A DNA stretch of 64,000 nt, taken from NCBI GenBank assembly GCA_036322875.1, contig AP027925.1, forward strand, positions 1,054,001-1,118,000, read 5' to 3'. The notes beneath the pieces are model-generated. The model worked only from the letters and a program-made list of their open reading frames with translations. It did no database searches and was not told where the DNA came from. The stretch comes from Paraimprobicoccus trichonymphae (GTDB lineage Bacteria > Bacillota > Clostridia > Oscillospirales > Acutalibacteraceae). A program made the translations under genes and the position numbers. How positions within the stretch are numbered: position 1 is the first letter of the stretch; each line of letters begins with the position of its first letter. This document shows, in pieces, positions 1-8,300 of the stretch.

Positions 1-491
1 TTTATGTAATGTTCATACGTGGTACGCCTATGGTAATTCAGTTGTTTATAATATACTATTTAATACTAAGTTCTACAGGTTTAAATAAAGTAATTATAGC
101 AATATTGTCTTTTGGTGTGAATTCGGGAGCTTATGTTTCTGAAATAATTAGGTCTGGAATATTATCCATAGATAAAGGTCAATTCGAAGCCGGGAGATCA
201 CTTGGTTTATCAGAAACAATAGTAATGAAAAAAATAATCTTTCCACAAGCTTTTAAAAATATAATTCCTACACTTTGTAATGAATTTATCCAGTTAGTCA
301 AAGAAACTTCTGTTGCAGGATTTATAGGAGTTGTAGATCTTTCAAAATCAGGGGATACTATAAGAAGTCAAACTTATGAACCTTTTGTTCCTTTGGTAAC
401 AGTGGCACTTATTTATTTTTGTATAGTAATGTTAATTACACGATTTATGTCAAATCTTGAAAGGAGATTTCACAAAAATGATTCAAATTAA
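1..491 (+). CDS. Polar amino-acid ABC transporter permease (3' part)
   Basis: This is the C-terminal part of a membrane permease of the HisM/GlnP family, which imports amino acids through the cytoplasmic membrane with a partner ATPase and a binding protein. The frame is open to the window edge, and the first ATG (position 9) lies inside the conserved FIRGTP segment, so the true start is outside the window. The EAA loop that contacts the ATPase is visible (EAGRSLGLSETIVMKK followed by FPQAFKNIIP), with hydrophobic segments before and after it. It overlaps the ATPase gene that follows by 14 bp, so the two are translationally coupled. The substrate cannot be told from sequence. Confidence 0.9.
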   Translation, partial: YVMFIRGTPMVIQLFIIYYLILSSTGLNKVIIAILSFGVNSGAYVSEIIRSGILSIDKGQFEAGRSLGLSETIVMKKIIFPQAFKNIIPTLCNEFIQLVKETSVAGFIGVVDLSKSGDTIRSQTYEPFVPLVTVALIYFCIVMLITRFMSNLERRFHKNDSN

Positions 492-1194
492 AAATTTGTC
501 TAAGCAGTTTATTAATGGAAAAAAAATTTTGAAAAACATAAGTTTAAATATAAATCCTAAAGATAAAATAGCTATAATCGGTTCTTCAGGTTCAGGAAAA
601 AGTACTTTTTTAAGATGTTTAAACGGTTTAGATACGCCTACAGACGGGCAAATCATATTTGAAAACAAATGTATTACAGATAAGAAATGTGATATGAGTT
701 ATATAAGAAAAAAGATTGGTATGGTCTTTCAACATTTTAATTTGTTCCCACATCTTACAGTTTTACAAAATATTACACTTGCACCTGTAACTTTAGGTTT
801 AAAAACTAAACAGGAAGCTGATATTTTAGCTGATAATTTATTAAAAACAGTAAACTTATCTGAAAAGGTTAATGAGTATCCGGTAAAACTTTCGGGCGGG
901 CAAAAACAACGTGTGGCAATAGTCAGAACTTTAGCAATGGAGCCAAAAGTTATTTTATTTGATGAACCAACTTCTGCGTTAGATCCAGAGATGGTTGGCG
1001 AAGTTTTGTCAGTAATAAGAGAGCTTGATATTACAATGCTTGTAGTAACTCATGAAATCAATTTTGCGAAAAAATTTTCAAATAGAGTTTTATTCATGGA
1101 TTGCGGAAAAATAATAGCTGACGATTCCCCAACTAAAATTTTTAACAACTATAAAAATTCAAGAATAGAAGAGTTTTTTTCAAAAATTTTATAA
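478..1194 (+). CDS. Polar amino-acid ABC transporter ATP-binding protein
   Basis: This is the GlnQ/HisP-type ATPase subunit that powers the permease upstream. It carries Walker A GSSGSGKST (about residue 33), the Q-loop region MVFQHFNLFPHLT, the signature LSGGQKQRVAIVR, Walker B VILFDEPTSALD and the switch histidine in VVTHE. Length (238 aa) is normal for the family. The ATG at 478 is chosen because AAGGAGAT lies at 461-468; an in-frame TTG at 457 has no ribosome site. The gene overlaps the permease end, typical of this transporter operon. No terminator is evident downstream, where decayed sequence begins. Confidence 0.95.
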   Translation: MIQIKNLSKQFINGKKILKNISLNINPKDKIAIIGSSGSGKSTFLRCLNGLDTPTDGQIIFENKCITDKKCDMSYIRKKIGMVFQHFNLFPHLTVLQNITLAPVTLGLKTKQEADILADNLLKTVNLSEKVNEYPVKLSGGQKQRVAIVRTLAMEPKVILFDEPTSALDPEMVGEVLSVIRELDITMLVVTHEINFAKKFSNRVLFMDCGKIIADDSPTKIFNNYKNSRIEEFFSKIL

Positions 1195-1651
1195 AAATAA
1201 AAAATACAATATTTAAAATACATTTTTACATAATTATTTAGTTGTTTTAATTACGAAAATAAACAACTACATTATTAATATAAGATTTTAATTTATCTGG
1301 ATTTTTCAAAAGCTTTTATTTAAAGTGCTCAAAAATTTTATTAATATTTTTTCTTTTTTAATATACATAAAAAGAGACATTTTGGACAACTGAAATTTTT
1401 TCATTAATATAATTAATTTTCTTTTTACGATTATTTGGTAACATTATTGATTTTTCAAGTTTTTTTATCCTCTGTTTGGCATATATATCTGCGCTTCAAG
1501 TAATGGTACTAAACAAAGATCTACTTCTTCATTCAAATTAGCTATTTGTTCCTTTTAGCTTTTTTTCAAAATCTTCTTTAAGTTTAATATTTTAGTTGCT
1601 ACGCCTATTCTAAAATTTTCTATGAACATTTTGTTAGTTACTCTCATGCTA
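1195..1651. other. Intergenic stretch, probable gene remains
   Basis: No intact gene is present. Reading the reverse strand around 1340-1560 gives short open stretches rich in Lys, Asn and Ile that look like former coding sequence, but with several stops and no recognisable motif. Nothing else was seen. Confidence 0.3.
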
Positions 1652-1800
1652 TAGCTATTCCGATTTAAAATAAGCTGCGATAGATTCTTAAACTGTTAAG
1701 TAATTTTTAAAATTAAAACGCAACCAATTTTTTAAATTTGCCCATAATTTTTCAATAATATAGGCAACGTCGGCATCGGCTTAGACATTTTTTCATCGAA
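1652..1800 (-). pseudogene. IS630-family transposase remnant
   Basis: Read on the reverse strand, this scar contains two pieces of the same transposase that is better preserved near 49.8-50.6 kb: the segment leading to the first catalytic Asp region, joined directly to the C-terminal KIEKLWANLK-like and LTIQESIAAYFKSE-like end. The catalytic core between them is missing, so it cannot be active. It is inverted relative to the second remnant at 3.3-3.6 kb, and the pair brackets a decayed coiled-coil gene. Confidence 0.7.
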
Positions 1801-1944
1801 TTCAAATATTGTTTTTTTACAACAACTAATCTGTTTCTAAAACATCGCATTTTTCAGTAGATTTACAAATTCTTTTATGAAGAAATTATAAAAACCTGTG
1901 AAAATTGTATAAACAACTTAAAAAAAACAATAGCTTAACAAATT

Positions 1945-3252
1945 ACTAAAACAATAGATATGAGTTTACAAAATATTTTGATTATACTATAAATATTAAT
2001 AAATTAATTAAAGAATTTAATAGTGAAATAAAAAAATTAGTAGAAAAAATAAAAAAAGAAATTAAAATAGCTACTTCATCTGATACAAATAATACAAAAT
2101 TTCGTACATTTTTTAGTTCATTAAATCAAAGAATTGCAAACGATGAAAAAAATATTAAATTTGCTTTTGTAAAAAAAGTTAACGAAAATAATATTAGTGC
2201 AAAAATTAAAAATGTCGATACTGATATAATTGAAAAAGCTGAAAATTTTGTAAACATGTACGCTTCTATAGATTTTGATATATTAAAAGCGATTGGATTA
2301 AATATTAGTAGATTAAAATGTGCATTTAAACCTCTTAATGATCAAAAAATTGAAGTTTTTGGAGAAATTTTAAAAAATATTTATACTGAACTATTAGAAA
2401 AATTAAACAAATCCATAACATTAGAAGAAATATATAAAATAAATAACATAACTTTAAAGTAACTTAAGTATCATCTTGAAATATTACTTTTATATAAAAA
2501 TGAAAAATTCAAAAATCTTCACAATGAAATGTTAAAATATAGCGAGCTCAAAAAATGTAAGATAACAAAATTGATTTTTACAATCACTAAACAAATTAAC
2601 GTTATAGATACTTATTTAAATAATATAAATTCAATAGATACCATCAAAATTAGTAGAAAAATAATTTGTAATGTACTTAATCTTAATAATTGCTGAATTA
2701 AAAAATATTTTATCAATGGGAATTTATAATAATTTAATTAAAATAGCAGAGTATTTACTAAAATTAATAAACGAATGTGTTAGTATGTCATGTGAAACAT
2801 TCGGAAAAATTGGACTTTGTACCAGTACTAAGAATGTTATCTTTTCAAAAATCAAAAATTTAATATATGAAATATAAAAAAATGCAAATGCTAAAATTTT
2901 AATCTCAAATATAAATGATATAGAAAAAGAAATATATAATTTAGAAAAATTGGCTAAAAATAATACAAAAAAAGAAAAAATTTCAAACGCAGATTTTAAT
3001 ATATACATTGTGTTATGGGACGGTAGGGCTAAAGGTAAAGGCTATAAATTGAGTATTTGTAATCCAAGTGGTAAAGTGAACCTCGAAAAATCAAATAACG
3101 CAAATAAATTTTCAAGTAATATCGACAAAAAAATTTTATTATTAAACATAGGTGCATCTCAATCAACTCATATGACATATATTGTTTCATTTTTTGCAAG
3201 CGATAAACTTGAAGAAGTAAAAAAATTGTTGAAGAAACAGCTAAAGAAATAA
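1945..3252 (+). pseudogene. Decayed coiled-coil protein gene of unknown function
   Basis: A single reading frame runs from about 1945 to 2696 with one internal TAA (2460-2462), then shifts frame near 2671-2696 and continues to 3252 with one more TAA (2875-2877). Joined, it would encode roughly 430 residues rich in Lys, Asn, Ile and Glu with heptad-like helical character (for example LLEKLNKSITLEEIYKI). The C-terminal part is different: it contains YIVLWDGRAKGKGYKL and a Ser/Gly-rich stretch. I do not recognise the family. The surviving length with few lesions suggests recent inactivation. It lies between inverted IS630 scars, so it may have been carried by or trapped between insertion elements. 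Confidence 0.55.
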
Positions 3253-3298
3253 ACGTAATTTACAATTTGGAACTTAATCTTCGGCATCAAATGTCTAA

Positions 3299-3619
3299 GC
3301 CAATGACGACATTGCCTATATTGACGAATGCGGTGTTAATACGTTTATGGCAAGATATTACGGTAGTTCGAAAATTGGAAAAAGAGTTTTTATTCCTGCG
3401 CCCGGACGAAAATTCAAGCGTATAAATATCGTTGCGGGTCAAATTAACGAAAAACCGATTGCAGTCAGAATGTACAAAATCGTTTGGCTTCCGCTATATT
3501 TTCCGGACAAAAATAAAATTGAAAAATTATGGGCAAATTTAAAAGATTGGTTGCGTTTTAATTCTAAAAATTACTTAACAATTCAAGAATCTATCGCAGC
3601 TTATTTTAAATCGGAATAA
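3299..3619 (+). pseudogene. IS630-family transposase remnant
   Basis: The frame opens just after a TAA at 3296-3298 and reads through the first catalytic Asp motif (YIDECGVNTF), then KRVFIPAPGRKFKRINIVAGQ, and ends with PDKNKIEKLWANLKDWLR and YFKSE. The first catalytic Asp and the last Glu region are there, but about 50 residues between MYK and the PDKN motif, which should hold the second Asp, are deleted, and the N-terminal DNA-binding part is absent. It is therefore a dead copy. The same transposase is found in pieces at 1.7, 50 and 53.5 kb. Confidence 0.8.
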
Positions 3620-3647
3620 CTATAATGAATTCGCATCCCATAAAAAA

Positions 3648-5453
3648 TTACCTAACACTAACTACTACATAAGCAGAATCAGTTTTATTTTCAAATTTAG
3701 TACTTGTAGCACGAATCTCAAATACCCCTTCTTTTGATGGTGCCGTATACAAACCATTGTTATCTATAGAACCTGTTTTTTCTTTCGCTAATGACCAAAT
3801 AACTTCTTGGCTACTTGCTCCTTCTATATGTGCATTAAACCTGTATTGCTCAAGCGGTTTGATTTGTGTAGTATTAGGCGTTATTACTACTCTTATATTA
3901 TCGTCTACCACTAAATCTTCATCTATTCTTTTTATTTCGTGTGGTTTAATTGCCCACCATCTTATATCTACAGCTTGTAAAGAAGTTCTCTCTAGTAATC
4001 TTATTCCCAATCTTATAGTACCCTTTTCTGCGTTTAAAACAGACGAAATTTGCACGTGCGGAGCCGAAAAGGTAATTTCTTCTTTTGAAAAAATACTACT
4101 ATCTCCAAAAACTACTAATCCTTTTTGGTTTATGTCATAAGAACTGTTATCCACAGAAGTTATCACAGCCACATTTCCCACTCCCAAACCATGCACAAAT
4201 TCATAAGAATAAAAACACTTATTAACTTTAGGATTAAAACCTAAAGTTATTCTTTCTATTCCTGTTGTGATGTTGTCAACTTTATTTGTAGATAAATTTG
4301 TAACTTTAGGCTTTTTGTTTTGAAATCTTTCTTTTTCATCATTACTTTCTCCTTCTGAAGTTTCAGATAGATTCATATATTCAGATTTGCTATTTAAGTT
4401 TCCTAATAACTCTATCAAATCGTTGCTGAATAAATACTGTTTAAAAGGATGCTTTTCTATGTCATCTATAAAATAACTTACTTTACTAGTTATCAAGTGG
4501 AATTTTGCTAAATAAATATGTCTATTCTCTATATCTTCTATTATTTCATCAAAATGTCTTGAATAATATTTATCTATAACTATATCTTTTATATCTGCAA
4601 TTTCTATAGAAATTGGAATCTCTAAACTCTTCCGCATCCTTAAAATTTCAATTCCTAGTTTTAATTCAAAAAATTCTCTTCTTAAAATTAAATTAGTTTG
4701 ACTTGTCGATACTGCATTACAATGCAAATAATATTCTTTAGTAAATTTTTTATAAGTAGAAACTTCTGTCTCTTTATAACTTATTTCTAGATCTTCTTTT
4801 CCGTTCAAAGCCTTAAAAAATTCACCATGTATATTAAAATTAAATTTGACAGGAGATTCTACATTTTCTTTTTGAAAAAGAAGTTTTATTTTTATATTTT
4901 TATTCGGATTAACATATCTATTTATTTGTAAAGATATTTTTATTCCATTTTTATTATAAACTTCTACTATTTGATCAACTAAACTATCTAATTTTAAGTT
5001 TTCCTCTTTAGGTACGTCAGAAGTCAAAAATAGTTCATAGGTCTCACCTATTTTATTAAATTCTTTCCCCGTACCACTGGATTTTCCAGACATAGTAACT
5101 GAAAAAGTAGTTTCTTTTAATTCTTCTTTATATTTAATACATAAATATACTATACCTTTATCTTTGTTTTCCTCAAAACCTTCTATTACATTTAATTTTT
5201 TGACAGATGCCTCTGGAACTATTATTTCTCTGCCCATATAATCTAAAGCCATACCTGTTTCAAGGAAAAAAGTTTTACTGTCTATTAATATAATATCCAA
5301 ACCAGAAACTATACCTGTACCATTGAGCATCCTGTTTCCAAGTCTTCTTTTAGAATTAAAATAAGTTTGCTCATTTTCAAAATCGCGTACTGTCATTAAT
5401 TTTCCAAAAAAATAATTATTTCTTTCGCAAGTGTAATAATGCTTGTTATTCAT
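3648..5453 (-). CDS. Baseplate-like protein with C-terminal Ig-like domain (contractile-injection-system type)
   Basis: A 601-aa protein. Its N terminus (YFFGKLMTVRDFENEQ, then RRLGNRMLNGTGIVSGL) resembles proteins I know from extracellular contractile injection system and phage-baseplate loci, where a segment of the form 'fGkLlta.Df..Eq.Y...k.rl.NR.l.G.GvvcGL' is typical. The middle is beta-rich without recognised motifs. The last 80 residues look like a bacterial Ig-like domain (VVITPNTTQIKPLEQYRF followed by VIWSLA, GSIDNNGLYTAP and ATS). No signal peptide is seen, in keeping with a cytoplasmically assembled particle. ATG at 5453 follows GGAAGAG. A related AAA ATPase lies at 27.8-29.9 kb, but no sheath or tube gene is in the window. 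The assignment rests on motif memory and context. Confidence 0.5.
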   Translation of the reverse strand: MNNKHYYTCERNNYFFGKLMTVRDFENEQTYFNSKRRLGNRMLNGTGIVSGLDIILIDSKTFFLETGMALDYMGREIIVPEASVKKLNVIEGFEENKDKGIVYLCIKYKEELKETTFSVTMSGKSSGTGKEFNKIGETYELFLTSDVPKEENLKLDSLVDQIVEVYNKNGIKISLQINRYVNPNKNIKIKLLFQKENVESPVKFNFNIHGEFFKALNGKEDLEISYKETEVSTYKKFTKEYYLHCNAVSTSQTNLILRREFFELKLGIEILRMRKSLEIPISIEIADIKDIVIDKYYSRHFDEIIEDIENRHIYLAKFHLITSKVSYFIDDIEKHPFKQYLFSNDLIELLGNLNSKSEYMNLSETSEGESNDEKERFQNKKPKVTNLSTNKVDNITTGIERITLGFNPKVNKCFYSYEFVHGLGVGNVAVITSVDNSSYDINQKGLVVFGDSSIFSKEEITFSAPHVQISSVLNAEKGTIRLGIRLLERTSLQAVDIRWWAIKPHEIKRIDEDLVVDDNIRVVITPNTTQIKPLEQYRFNAHIEGASSQEVIWSLAKEKTGSIDNNGLYTAPSKEGVFEIRATSTKFENKTDSAYVVVSVR

Positions 5454-5490
5454 AACATCTCTTCCTTTTTAATCAACTTATTTAACTAAT

Positions 5491-5519
5491 TTTATATAAT
5501 ATTTTTTGAATTTTTACAA
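5491..5519 (-). promoter_or_regulatory. Putative promoter of the baseplate-like gene
   Basis: On the reverse strand TTGTAA (5514-5519) and TATAAA (5491-5496) are separated by 17 bp, about 40 bp upstream of the start codon. It is a plausible vegetative promoter, though AT-richness makes chance matches likely. Confidence 0.4.
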
Positions 5520-5565
5520 CTTATTCTATTATTAAAAATTTATATCAAGTTTAAACTCCACTTTA

Positions 5566-5606
5566 GTGTAAATTATTATCAAACATTTGATAAGGTAAAT
5601 TTACAC
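5566..5606. promoter_or_regulatory. Long interrupted palindrome upstream of the baseplate-like gene
   Basis: The inner arms TTATCAAA (5576-5583) and TTTGATAA (5586-5593) are perfect inverted repeats around CA. The outer arms GTGTAAATT (5566-5574) and AATTTACAC (5598-5606) are also perfect. The structure sits upstream of the putative promoter of the reverse-strand gene and has no T-run, so a regulator binding site is more likely than a terminator. Confidence 0.5.
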
Positions 5607-6034
5607 ACCACAAAGTTGCATAATTTTGTTTCTAAAAAAATAATAATTCTTATCATACTTGTATTCTTAAAATTGAATGGGTTAATTTTAAATTACAACA
5701 ACTTTTTAAAAGGTATCCTAAATTTCAGAAACATCTATAGGGTGAGGAACTGTGAAACGACGAATATTTTGTGAGAACTGTAGTAAGGTACGAAAATGGA
5801 AAATATAATAGAAAACTATGTTAAGTAATATGAAAAAATATATAAAAATTTTACAAGATCGAAAAAATAGTGTTGTAGTAACATGGAAAAAAAACATGTC
5901 ACCCACTTCGCAGGAGAGATGTTAATTGATTTTTTAAATATTTTAACAGAAGTAATTATGCAAAAAAAATTCCTTTTTGTTCTCATTCTCTTTTTTCGCT
6001 CAAGCGTTTGACGTTAAATATAAATTAATTTCTT
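5607..6034. other. Intergenic stretch without recognised gene
   Basis: I see no supported coding region. The segment 5730-5930 is less AT-biased than its surroundings and contains short complementary stretches (for example ACATGG then CATGT), which could reflect an RNA or an element end. No known family was recognised. Confidence 0.3.
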
Positions 6035-6253
6035 TCTCGACCCTCTGCTTTGCGCAGATTCTTGGTTAAACGTCCGTCACAGGCCAACCGACTCCATTTC
6101 ATTTCAAACGTAAATTCTTGTAAGCACCACGGTATCTTTTTTTTAGGCTTTAAGTTTAAACTTGGTTTTCGTTGAAGCACTCTTGAGGTTCTAGCATACC
6201 ATTTTATTTTTTGTCAATATTTAACGGTTTTCTCGCGGTTTTATATAAAACAT
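6035..6253 (-). repeat. Dispersed promoter/hairpin element, copy A
   Basis: Read on the reverse strand, the element starts with a CCGCGAGAAAACCG-like edge and carries TTGACA (complement of 6212-6217) about 17 bp before the TATGCTAGAAC region. It then has the sequence family GCTTCAACGAAAACCAAG, a conserved AATTTACGTTTGAAATGAAA block, and a 3' hairpin made by TCTGC and GCAGA. With copy B it shares the variant block around GGAGTCGGTTGGCC, so A and B form a subtype distinct from copies C, D, E and I. The upstream hairpin of the other copies is deleted here. It points towards the baseplate-like gene but lies about 580 bp upstream of it. Confidence 0.75.
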
Positions 6254-6585
6254 TACAAGCAAATATAGAAGGCTAAAAATCTAAGGAGTAAAAAATTTTT
6301 TACTAAATGCTTTAAGAAGTCAAAAAATAAAACTAGATGAATCCGAAAGATTCAAAATTTTACAACAATAACTACTAATCAAATTTAAAGACTTTAACTC
6401 AGAAAATTTTGTTATTTTGATAAATAAACGTTTTTGACTGTTTAACCAGACTAGGTCAACTTCAAATTAAACAAACTGTTTCAAAACTAATCATAGAACA
6501 TCTCAACACTAAATTAAGCAAATTTTATTAGCAAGTCACGAGAAATTAAACCCTATTTAGAGTTAAACCAAACTTATACATAAAT
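6254..6585. other. Intergenic stretch, nothing recognised
   Basis: About 330 bp of AT-rich sequence between the element and the end of efp. No gene, terminator hairpin or repeat was seen. Confidence 0.4.
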
Positions 6586-7158
6586 TTACTTTTTACTTAA
6601 ACTTTTACTCATGTACTCACCAATTCTAGTATCTACTCTTATTAAGTCATCAATTTCTATAAATAAAGGAACCTTTATTATAGCATACGTCTCGAGAGTT
6701 GCGTCTTTTAGAGTGTTTGTAGCGGTGTTGCCTTTGAAACCTGGATCAGTTTTTATTACCTTCAATTTTACAAAAGTAGGTGGTTCTACACCGAAAACTT
6801 TACCTTTACAAAATAAAATTTTACAGTCCATGTTTTCTTTTACAAATTTAAAATTATCTCCTAAAACTTTTTTATTTATAGGAATTTGCTCATAAGTATT
6901 TGTGTCCATAAAATAATATAAATTTCCGTCATTATATAAATACTGCATATCTTTTTTTCCTATGAAAGCCTCTTGATATTTATCGTTTGGATTGAAAGTT
7001 GTTTCTATAACTTTTCCATTAATTACATTTTTTATTTTCGCTCTTACAAAAGCTGATCCTTTACCTGGTTTTACATGTTGAAATTCAACTACAGACACAA
7101 TATTATCCTCATCTAACTCAAAAGTTATACCATTTCTAAAATCCCCTGCTGAAATCAT
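6586..7158 (-). CDS. efp: Translation elongation factor P
   Basis: EF-P binds the ribosome between the P and E sites and relieves stalling at proline stretches. The 190-aa length and the three-domain layout fit: an N-terminal KOW-like domain with HVKPGKGSAFVR, whose loop lysine is the usual modification site, and a C-terminal domain ending in IRVDTRIGEYMSK. ATG at 7158 follows a GGAGAAAAAT ribosome site. It overlaps the end of dgkA by 4 bp (ATGA), so the two are co-translated. It is the last gene of a reverse-strand run yqfC-yqfD-ybeY-dgkA-efp. Confidence 0.97.
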   Translation of the reverse strand: MISAGDFRNGITFELDEDNIVSVVEFQHVKPGKGSAFVRAKIKNVINGKVIETTFNPNDKYQEAFIGKKDMQYLYNDGNLYYFMDTNTYEQIPINKKVLGDNFKFVKENMDCKILFCKGKVFGVEPPTFVKLKVIKTDPGFKGNTATNTLKDATLETYAIIKVPLFIEIDDLIRVDTRIGEYMSKSLSKK

Positions 7159-7637
7159 ATTTTTCTCCTACTTTTTATTTTATTTAAAATTTCTTTTGGT
7201 CCCCAAAATATATAATACCAATTAAACACTAAAGAAGCCATAAATACAAGTGACAAAAAAATACTATTTTTGAAAAAATTAAATATGCTCAAATAAATTT
7301 CAAAATCATTAAATATAATCACACCAACTACTACTGCTGCAGCTGCACTCAAGAGTACCGCACCTGCAGCTATGTCTTTTATTATTTTAGCTGACGAATT
7401 ATATTCAAAAGCAATTTTATCTAAAATTGCTTCCGTAGATGTATTTATAATCTCCGAAATTAAAACTAATGCTATAGTTAATATTAAAATTAAACATTCT
7501 AATTTATTTAAATTAAAAAACGTAGAAAAAACCAGCATATAAACAGTAATCACACTATGTATTCGCATATTTTTTTCGTTTATTATACAGTATTTCAAGC
7601 CTCGCAAAGCATTATTTATACTGTCAATTAATTTGAT
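7155..7637 (-). CDS. dgkA: Undecaprenol/diacylglycerol kinase
   Basis: A small integral membrane kinase that phosphorylates a lipid alcohol, in Firmicutes mainly undecaprenol for cell-wall carrier recycling. Recognisable blocks are NALRGLKYCIINEKNMRIH, SEIINTSTEAILDKI and IKDIAAGAVLLSAAAAVVVG, with three hydrophobic helices. A C-terminal extension (residues about 120-150) adds another hydrophobic segment. Start: the first NTG codon in frame is TTG at 7607, which would cut off the conserved N-terminal helix. AUC at 7637 gives MKLIDSINNALRG and lies 10 nt after an AAGGT ribosome site, so I place the start there. It follows ybeY closely and overlaps efp. Confidence 0.88.
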   Translation of the reverse strand: MKLIDSINNALRGLKYCIINEKNMRIHSVITVYMLVFSTFFNLNKLECLILILTIALVLISEIINTSTEAILDKIAFEYNSSAKIIKDIAAGAVLLSAAAAVVVGVIIFNDFEIYLSIFNFFKNSIFLSLVFMASLVFNWYYIFWGPKEILNKIKSRRKI

Positions 7638-7644
7638 TTTACAT

Positions 7645-8181
7645 TTACCTTGCTTGTGTTCTTAGTGTAAAAAGCGTTATACAAGGTAAACCTAAAGATC
7701 CCATAACTTTCTCTTCTTTTTCACGCATTATAATCTTATCTGCCGCTAATTCATGATCATAACCTAAAATATGTAGTATTCCATGAGCTACTAAATAAGT
7801 AACTTCTCTTTGAAATGTGGTTTCATAATCTTCCATGTGTTCCAAAACTTTTTCTAAAGAAATTACTATATCTCCAAGCATTTGAAACTTATTTTCAGGA
7901 TTTATTTCAAATACCGTTTTGCCATTGCCATTTTCTTTTGTCATAGGAAAAGATAAAACATCAGCTTCTACATCTTTACCCCTATGTTTTTTATTTAATT
8001 CTTTAGTAACATCATTATCAACCAAAATTATATTAATCTCTGCTGATCCTACGAAATTCTCTGATTTTAAAACAGCATTACAACATCTACGTATTAACAT
8101 TCTAGTTCCTCTTGGCACTTTAAATTCCTTTTGTTTATCAACTATAATTACTTTGATTTTATCAACCATTATGTATATCAC
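7645..8181 (-). CDS. ybeY: Endoribonuclease YbeY
   Basis: YbeY is a single-strand-specific metallo-endoribonuclease used in 16S rRNA maturation and ribosome quality control. The zinc motif HGILHILGYDHE is intact near residue 135, and the upstream signature ADVLSFPM is present. A GTG at 8181 lies 5 nt after AGGA and is preferred to the ATG at 8169, which would be 17 nt from that site. In Clostridia ybeY commonly sits between phoH and dgkA; here phoH is absent and the sporulation pair yqfC-yqfD precedes it with a 120-bp gap. Confidence 0.95.
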   Translation of the reverse strand: MIYIMVDKIKVIIVDKQKEFKVPRGTRMLIRRCCNAVLKSENFVGSAEINIILVDNDVTKELNKKHRGKDVEADVLSFPMTKENGNGKTVFEINPENKFQMLGDIVISLEKVLEHMEDYETTFQREVTYLVAHGILHILGYDHELAADKIIMREKEEKVMGSLGLPCITLFTLRTQAR

Positions 8182-8300
8182 ACATATCCTTTATTAATAT
8201 AATATATTTTTATTTAACATTGAGTAAAAACATCACTTCAATAATAATCCATTATAACAATACAATATTGTAAGTCAATTTTAAAACCATTTTTATGAAA

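Noticed and set aside
5730..5935. Possible small stable RNA (SRP, RNase P, 6S or tmRNA).
   Set aside because: None of the conserved cores of these RNAs could be recognised; it is left as an undetermined stretch.
6060..6105. A short open frame starting MKWS inside element copies A, B and C, which could be a small peptide.
   Set aside because: Copies D, E and I carry stops in this frame and indels between copies are not multiples of three relative to structure, while hairpins are preserved. A peptide gene is less likely than a structured element.
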